Notes under the pieces: generated by a model | What the model was told of the DNA's origin: nothing | The model's database searches: none | Seen by the model: the letters and a program-made list of their open reading frames with translations, nothing else | Part shown: piece by piece, positions 56,260-64,000 of the stretch | How the letters are laid out: every line of letters starts with the position of its first letter | Position numbering within the stretch: position 1 is the first letter of the stretch | Position numbers and translations under genes: made by a program | Source of the DNA: Xanthomonas vasicola | GTDB lineage: Bacteria > Pseudomonadota > Gammaproteobacteria > Xanthomonadales > Xanthomonadaceae | Direction of reading: 5' to 3' | Assembly (NCBI RefSeq): GCF_000772705.2 | Contig: NZ_JSBW02000048.1 | Span: 94,311-158,310 of the forward strand | DNA: 64,000 nucleotides

Positions 56260-57338
56260 GCGCGCGCCCTCGGCCGACGCACGCGGCCATCGCGCGCATA
56301 CGCCCATACCGCCACTGCCAGCAGCGGCAGCGTCAGCCACCACAGGCCCAGCGCCGCCGGGGTCTTGCCGTTAGCGATCCACTGGGTGCCGACGATCATC
56401 AGATTGGTGCCGACCATGTAGGCCAGGAACGCCAGCATGATCCGGCCGTAGCGCTGCTGCCGCGGTGCGCTGCGCGACAGCGGCAAGGTCAGCAATGCAA
56501 ACGCCAGTGCCAGCAATGGCGGCGCCAGGCGCTCATGCAGTTGGGCACGCGCGGTGGGGCGCTCGTCGGACAGCAACTGGGTGGTCCACATCACTTCCGG
56601 GTCGTTGGCATCGTGCACGCGGGTACGGTCGGGCAAGGCGATGTCGCTGCTGGCGAACTTCATCAAGCGATAGTCCAAGGTCGCGCCGCCGGCCGGGCCC
56701 TCGGTACGGTAGCCATCGTCCAGGCGCAGGTAACGGTCGGTCTTGCCTTCAAAGAACATGGCACCGCGGTCGGCGGTGACCACATCGATGCGGTCGTTCT
56801 GCTGCCGCTGCATGAAGACCTTGCCCAGGCCCTTGCCGTCAGCAGAGATCGTCTGCATGTACACCACGCCACCGCCGGACAATGGCGTGAACTGGCCCGA
56901 TTCCAGTCCAGCCATCAGCACGCTGCGGTTGGCATCTTCCAGCATCGCCTCGGCGGTGCGGCTGGCCCACGGGCCCAGCCACAGCGAGCACAGCCCGATG
57001 ATCACCACCACCGGCACCACCAGCATCAGCATCGGCCGCAACATGCGCTTGGGGCCGACACCAATCGCAGTAATGACGGCCATTTCTGAATCGCGGTACA
57101 GCCGCGCCAGCGCCAATAGCAGGCCGAGCATCAGCGCCAGCGGCAAGATGATGGGCAGGTAGGCCACGAATTGCAGCCCCACTTGCGAGAGCAGCAAGCG
57201 CGCCGGGATGCGGCCATCGGCGATATTGCCGAGGATGTCGACCAGCACACCGCCGACGCTGACGACCAGCAGCACGATCAAGGTGGCCAGGAAGCTCTGG
57301 GTGAAATCGCTAAGCAGGTATCGATCGAGCTTCGGCAT
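56256..57338 (-). CDS. lptF: LPS export ABC transporter permease LptF
   Basis: 360 residues. Begins MPKLDRYLLSDFTQSFLATLIVLLVV, the standard LptF start. Three N-terminal helices, coupling segment DSEMAVITAIGVGPKRML, periplasmic jellyroll (about 125-255) and three C-terminal helices (LAPPLLALAFALLTLPLSRSAPR). The YGRIMLAFLAYMVGTNLMIVG block is present. It forms the heterodimeric core with LptG. Divergent from pepA across a 107-base gap, the same arrangement as in E. coli. Confidence 0.93.
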   Translation of the reverse strand: MPKLDRYLLSDFTQSFLATLIVLLVVSVGGVLVDILGNIADGRIPARLLLSQVGLQFVAYLPIILPLALMLGLLLALARLYRDSEMAVITAIGVGPKRMLRPMLMLVVPVVVIIGLCSLWLGPWASRTAEAMLEDANRSVLMAGLESGQFTPLSGGGVVYMQTISADGKGLGKVFMQRQQNDRIDVVTADRGAMFFEGKTDRYLRLDDGYRTEGPAGGATLDYRLMKFASSDIALPDRTRVHDANDPEVMWTTQLLSDERPTARAQLHERLAPPLLALAFALLTLPLSRSAPRQQRYGRIMLAFLAYMVGTNLMIVGTQWIANGKTPAALGLWWLTLPLLAVAVWAYARDGRVRRPRARA

Positions 57339-57445
57339 GGGGTGGGCTTGTTTTAAACTCTCGGATTCGTTCGCGGCGCCGCCAGCCTAGTTCGGTTGGC
57401 GTAAACAGCCCGCGATTGTACGGATTTGCCTACGGAATCTGATCA

Positions 57446-58918
57446 ATGGCCCTGCAATTCACCCTGAACCAAGACGCGCCGGCAAGCGCTGCCGTCGACT
57501 GCATCGTGGTTGGCGTGTTCGCCGACAAGACCCTTTCGCCCGCGGCACAGGCGCTGGACAGCGCCAGCCAGGGCCGTTTGACGGCCTTGGTGGCGCGCGG
57601 CGACGTGGCCGGCAAGACCGGCAGCACCACCCTGCTGCACGACCTGCCCGGCATCACCGCGCCGCGCGTGCTGGTGGTCGGCCTGGGCGAAGCCAACAAG
57701 TTCGGCGTGGCGCCCTACCTCAAGGCCATCGGCGATGCGACCCGCGCGCTGAAGACCGGGGCGGTCGGCACCGCCCTGCTCACCCTGACCGAACTCACCG
57801 TCAAGGCCCGCGATACCGCCTGGAACATCCGCCAGGCGATCACCGTCAGCGACCATGCGGCCTACCGCTACACCGCCACGCTGGGCAAGAAGAAGATCGA
57901 CGAGACCGGTCTGACCACCCTGGCAATCGCTTGCGACGACGCCCGCGCACTCGCCGTGGGCGTGGCCACCGCCGAAGGCGTGGAGTTCGCCCGCGAGCTG
58001 GGCAACCTGCCGCCGAACTACTGCACCCCGGCCTACCTGGCCGACACCGCCGCCGCCTTTGCCGGCAAGTTCCAGGGCGCCGAAGCCGAAATCCTGGACG
58101 AGGCGCAGATGGAAGCGCTGGGCATGGGCTCGCTGCTCTCGGTGGCACGCGGCTCGGCCAACCGCCCACGGCTGATCGTGCTGAAGTGGAACGGCGGCGG
58201 CGACGCGCGCCCGTACGTGCTGGTCGGCAAGGGCATCACCTTCGATACCGGCGGCGTCAACCTCAAGACGCAAGGCGGCATCGAGGAAATGAAGTACGAC
58301 ATGTGCGGTGGCGCCAACGTCATCGGCACTTTCGTGGCCACGGTCAAGGCCGAGCTGCCGATCAACCTGGTGGTGGTGGTGCCGGCGGTGGAAAACGCCA
58401 TCGACGGCAATGCCTATCGCCCCTCGGACGTGATCACCAGCATGTCGGGCAAGACCATCGAGGTCGGGAATACCGACGCCGAAGGCCGCCTGATCCTGTG
58501 CGATGCGCTGACCTACGCAGAACGCTTCAACCCCGAAGCGCTGGTGGACGTGGCCACGCTGACCGGTGCCTGCATGGTGGCGTTGGGTCACCAGACCGCC
58601 GGCCTGATGAGCAAGCACGACGATCTGGCCAACGAGCTGCTCAGCGCCGGCGAGCACGTGTTCGACCGCGCCTGGCGTCTGCCGCTGTGGGACGAATACC
58701 AGGGCCTGCTGGATTCCACCTTCGCCGACGTCTACAACATCGGCGGCCGCTGGGGTGGCGCCATTACTGCCGGCTGCTTCCTGTCGCGCTTCACCGAAAA
58801 CCAGCGCTGGGCGCATCTGGACATCGCCGGCGTGGCCAGCGAAGAAGGCAAGCGCGGCATGGCCACCGGTCGCCCGGTCGGCCTGCTGACGCAGTGGTTG
58901 CTGGACCGCGCCGTCTGA
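57446..58918 (+). CDS. pepA: leucyl aminopeptidase (M17) PepA
   Basis: 490 residues. N-terminal macro-like domain (1-150) and C-terminal M17 catalytic domain. Metal and catalytic residues lie in [13 protein letters not shown] (Lys, Asp), KYDMCGG (Asp), NTDAEGRL (Asp, Glu, Arg; the family signature) and the start of the carboxy-terminal part [12 protein letters not shown]. It releases N-terminal residues from peptides in the cytoplasm. In E. coli PepA also binds DNA at cer/psi with XerCD; xerD lies about 3.6 kb away here. GGAA 9 bases before ATG 57446. Confidence 0.95.
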   Translation: MALQFTLNQDAPASAAVDCIVVGVFADKTLSPAAQALDSASQGRLTALVARGDVAGKTGSTTLLHDLPGITAPRVLVVGLGEANKFGVAPYLKAIGDATRALKTGAVGTALLTLTELTVKARDTAWNIRQAITVSDHAAYRYTATLGKKKIDETGLTTLAIACDDARALAVGVATAEGVEFARELGNLPPNYCTPAYLADTAAAFAGKFQGAEAEILDEAQMEALGMGSLLSVARGSANRPRLIVLKWNGGGDARPYVLVGKGITFDTGGVNLKTQGGIEEMKYDMCGGANVIGTFVATVKAELPINLVVVVPAVENAIDGNAYRPSDVITSMSGKTIEVGNTDAEGRLILCDALTYAERFNPEALVDVATLTGACMVALGHQTAGLMSKHDDLANELLSAGEHVFDRAWRLPLWDEYQGLLDSTFADVYNIGGRWGGAITAGCFLSRFTENQRWAHLDIAGVASEEGKRGMATGRPVGLLTQWLLDRAV

Positions 58919-59051
58919 TGTCGCCACACGCGGCACCGGGGCCGATTGCCGGCTTCTCCGTCGTGAACGGAGCAGCCAGCGCGGTGCCGGGCTGGACCAG
59001 CCCGGGCATCGACCTGCTCTGGATCGTCGTGCAGCTGCGGCTGTTGTTTGT

Positions 59052-59273
59052 GTGGCTGGCGGCCAACAGCCGCCGGCCGGCCTGGATAATATCGGCATCG
59101 TGGCGTTAGCCGCATTGTTCCTGCCGGTGTATCTGTACCGTTCGGGCCCGCCCAGGCGCCGCCTGCGTGCATTCGGCGGCCCGCTGTTAGCCATACTCGG
59201 CTGTGCTGGCCTGTTCGCAGCCGCCGGCGTCCCCACCGAATTCTTGCTCTCCTCTCGCTTTGTGACCGCCTGA
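59052..59273 (+). CDS. small hydrophobic hypothetical protein overlapping holC start
   Basis: 73 residues from a GTG; a CTG near 59082 could also serve. Two hydrophobic segments (IGIVALAALFLPVYLY and GGPLLAILGCAGLFAAAGV) separated by a basic loop (RSGPPRRRLRAF) suggest an inner-membrane miniprotein. Its TGA overlaps the holC ATG (TGATG), the coupling seen in genuine operons, which is the main support. No homologue is recognised. It could instead be non-coding leader of holC. Confidence 0.4.
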   Translation: MAGGQQPPAGLDNIGIVALAALFLPVYLYRSGPPRRRLRAFGGPLLAILGCAGLFAAAGVPTEFLLSSRFVTA

Positions 59274-59698
59274 TGCCCCGTGCCGACTTCTACCTGATCG
59301 CCAAGCCGCGCTTCCTCAACGAACCGCTGCGGCTGGTCTGCGAGCTGGCGCGCAAGGCCAACGACGCCAACCTGTCTACGCTGATCCTGGCCCGCGACGC
59401 GGAGCAGGCCGAGGCGCTGGACGACCTGCTGTGGGCGTTCGACGACGAAGCCTACGTGCCGCACCAGATCGCCGGCACCGATGAGGAAGACGAACTGGCG
59501 CCGGTGCTGATCGCCGCCCCCGAGTTCGCCGCCCCCTCGCGCCCGCTGGTGATCAACCTGCGCGACGACCCATATCTGGGCGCTTGCGACCGCGTGCTCG
59601 AAGTGGTACCGGCCGACCCCGCCGCCCGCGAACCGCTGCGCGAACGCTGGAAACAGTACAAGGCTCTGGGCCTGGAACTGACCAAGTACGACATGTGA
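59273..59698 (+). CDS. holC: DNA polymerase III chi subunit
   Basis: 141 residues. The start RADFYLIAKPRF and later VCELARKANDANLSTLILA, LDDLLWAFDDEAYVPHQ and PVLIAAPEF are the conserved HolC blocks; the C-terminus ends YKALGLELTKYDM. Chi links the clamp loader (through psi) to single-stranded DNA binding protein. It lies between pepA and valS as in E. coli, which supports the call. A repeat-filled 206-base gap separates it from valS. Confidence 0.92.
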   Translation: MPRADFYLIAKPRFLNEPLRLVCELARKANDANLSTLILARDAEQAEALDDLLWAFDDEAYVPHQIAGTDEEDELAPVLIAAPEFAAPSRPLVINLRDDPYLGACDRVLEVVPADPAAREPLRERWKQYKALGLELTKYDM

Positions 59699-59707
59699 GT
59701 GCGGCCT

Positions 59708-59896
59708 GGATTGGGGAGTTGGGATTGGGGATTCGTCACAGCAGGTTTGCGCGCATCCACAGGCTGCAGCCAGCGAAGAATCCGACATCGCCACCCTCCG
59801 TTCCACAGCAACATCGCTGCCATTGATGCGTGGGTTGCCAGTGATCGCCACAGGCCCCATGACGCAACAAATCCCGAATAACGAATAACGAATCCC
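59708..59896. repeat. GGGATTG inverted arrays between holC and valS
   Basis: Left array ggattggggagttgggattg (to 59735) and inverted right array aatcccgaataacgaataac (59870-59896) enclose about 134 bases. Same element type as the two inside purL, here in a harmless intergenic place; the right arm ends 8 bases before the valS start codon. Confidence 0.75.
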
Positions 59897-59904
59897 ACCC
59901 TTAT

Positions 59905-62739
<2,835 letters not shown>

Positions 62740-62817
62740 GGCAGTTGATCGGCTGCTAGCGTGTCGAGGGCGCGGTGCCCTCGCCGCTCGCGGGACACGC
62801 CGTGACACCGTCCCTAG

Positions 62818-62833
62818 GGAAGGTCTGAACAAC
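62818..62833. repeat. terminal inverted repeat of decayed IS5-group element
   Basis: ggaaggtctgaacaac at the outer (transposase 3') end of the decayed copy. It corresponds to ggaaactctgaacaac at the left end of the second copy (63874). Confidence 0.7.
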
Positions 62834-62930
62834 GAGGCCTGGGATGGCGGGATGTCGCATCGTTCCGAAGAGGGGCGTTTGGATCTTCGGAATTTCGCCA
62901 TTTCTGGCGCTTCCCGTGGAATTCCCCGGT

Positions 62931-63670
62931 TTACAGGTGCACGCTCCCCATAGCCGGCAGCAACTGCTTTCGCTTCATCCACAGATTGGAGAGCGCAAAC
63001 AAGGTCAGCACGTGTGTGGTGTTCTTGGCCAAGCCGCGATAGCGGACCGTGGTGTAACCGAACTAGCGCTTGATCACCCGGAATGGATGCTCCACCTTCG
63101 CGCGCACGCTGGCCTTGAAGTGTTCCCAACGTTGTTCCCGGGCACGCTCGCGCTTGCTGCCGATGGCTTGGATCGTCGAGGGCCTGGCGGCGATGAAGAA
63201 TGCAGCTTCGCAGTCCTGCAGCTCTTCGCGTTTGTCTGCACCGGTATAGCCGCTGTCGCCGAACACGCTGTCTTCGTTGCCATGCAGCAATGCGTGCGTC
63301 ACCGTGACATCGGCGACATTGGCCGCTGTGCAAAGCACATGGTGCACCAGCCCGGAAAACTCATCGACGCCGATGTGCGCCTTCATCCCGAAATACCACT
63401 GATTGCCCTTCCTGGTCTGATGCATCTCAGGGTCGCGCGCGTGATCGGCGTTCTTGGTCGAACTGGGTGCGGCGATCAGCGTCGCATCGACGATCGTGCC
63501 CGACCGTAGGCTCTGGCCCTTGCGCGCCAGATGCGCGTTGACCGCTTCCAGCATCCGCGCGGCAAGGCCATGGGTCTCCAGCAGGCGCCGAAAGTTGAGA
63601 ATCGTGGTCTCGTCGGGAATGTCGTCCAACCCGCCGAGCTGGGCAAATCGCCGTAAGGTCGGCCAAGCCG
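62931..63670 (-). pseudogene. IS5-group transposase remnant (5'-truncated, internal stop)
   Basis: Encodes the C-terminal two thirds of a DDE transposase: PTLRRFAQLGG, SGTIVDATLIAAPSSTKN (first Asp), GDSGYTGADKREEL (second Asp) and KVEHPFRVIKR (Glu region). A TAG at 63063-63065 interrupts the text after VIKR, where a Gln (CAG) is expected; the sequence then continues FGYTTVRYRGLAKN to the natural end GSVHL at 62931. The N-terminal third is missing. Upstream of about 63670 the DNA becomes unrelated and AT-rich, so the element was cut by deletion or rearrangement. Not functional. Confidence 0.88.
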
Positions 63671-63873
63671 CTGAGCGCTCTTGAAGCGTCACATTGCGTG
63701 AAGATCTTTTAAGCGGGCTTACGGTACGGATAGCGCATGGCTTTTTCGCATTCATGGAAATGTGGATCCCATCACTGTATGAAGTTAAAAGCCACATCAT
63801 TATCTTTATGCGGTTCAGTACGCTTATATCAATAGCTCAAAAGGAAATTAGCAATGAAAGGAATTACTTCTAA
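63671..63873. other. AT-rich segment between two IS copies
   Basis: About 200 bases of clearly AT-rich sequence unlike the host, between the broken end of the first IS and the intact left end of the second. No gene recognised; probably a leftover of foreign DNA. Confidence 0.5.
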
Positions 63874-64000
63874 GGAAACTCTGAACAACTCCCCTTGATC
63901 CTGCGACAATCACACAGACGCAACGGACAACGACGATGCAACTGACCTTCGGCGATGCGGAGTACAACGGCAAGCGCAAGCGGACGCGGCGTGAGGTGTT
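63874..64000 (+). mobile_element. left end of a second IS5-group element
   Basis: Begins with inverted repeat ggaaactctgaacaactccc, followed by the short leader and transposase start. It continues beyond the window. Confidence 0.8.
63936..64000 (+). CDS. IS5-group transposase, N-terminal fragment (runs off window)
   Basis: ATG at 63936 begins MQLTFGDAEYNGKRKRTRRE, the N-terminus I know from Xanthomonas IS5-group transposases. That is the part missing from the decayed copy at 62931-63670. The frame is open to the window end. Whether the rest is intact cannot be seen. Confidence 0.85.
   Translation, partial: MQLTFGDAEYNGKRKRTRREV

Overview
The window is a GC-rich proteobacterial chromosome segment that reads clearly as Xanthomonas. 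The evidence is a complete xps type II secretion operon (order E-F-G-H-I-J-K-L-M-N-D), a xag-type biofilm glycosyltransferase cluster, a very long XadA/YadA-like trimeric adhesin, many TonB-dependent receptors and an IS5-group insertion sequence. No rRNA, tRNA or CRISPR array was seen.

Layout. 1-4.1 kb: 3'-truncated TonB receptor, a 1.5 kb gene-free stretch, and an RcnB-like periplasmic protein. 4.3-7.6 kb: ettA, def, arsC. 8.2-11.7 kb: a coupled pair (small secreted protein plus PA-domain HExxH protease) and pncB. 12.3-17.5 kb: the xag exopolysaccharide cluster with a GH113-like lipoprotein; 17.6-18.5 kb: a family 2 glycosyltransferase. 19.1-24.3 kb: a putative vitamin or nucleoside uptake module (APH-fold kinase, TonB receptor, PnuC-type transporter, GntR/UTRA regulator) with a GntR-type operator just upstream. 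24.8-37.2 kb: a glycosyltransferase, an AT-rich patch with a small secreted protein, and the xps operon. 37.3-46 kb: a frameshifted subtilase and the 2190-residue adhesin. 46.9-55 kb: purL, dsbC, xerD, an RDD membrane protein. 55.2-62.7 kb: lptG-lptF, divergent pepA, then holC and valS, the same neighbourhood as in Escherichia coli. 62.8-64 kb: a decayed IS5-group copy and the start of a second copy.

Two repeat systems stand out. (1) Seven copies of a 135-161 bp intergenic element with imperfect terminal inverted repeats, in both orientations; three copies supply the stop codon of the neighbouring gene (GntR gene, 24829-25659 glycosyltransferase, xpsF). (2) GGGATTC/GGGAATC arrays, usually in inverted pairs; two pairs lie in frame inside purL and add about 30 residues each. 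Other notable points are the AT-rich 3' half of xpsD, which suggests recombination within an otherwise GC-rich operon, and the inferred c-di-GMP-binding N-terminus on the XagB synthase.

Functionally the xps machinery, the secreted proteases, the adhesin and the xag polysaccharide form a secretion and attachment block typical of a plant-associated xanthomonad. Flanking genes are mostly housekeeping (EttA, Def, PncB, PurL, DsbC, XerD, LptFG, PepA, HolC, ValS).
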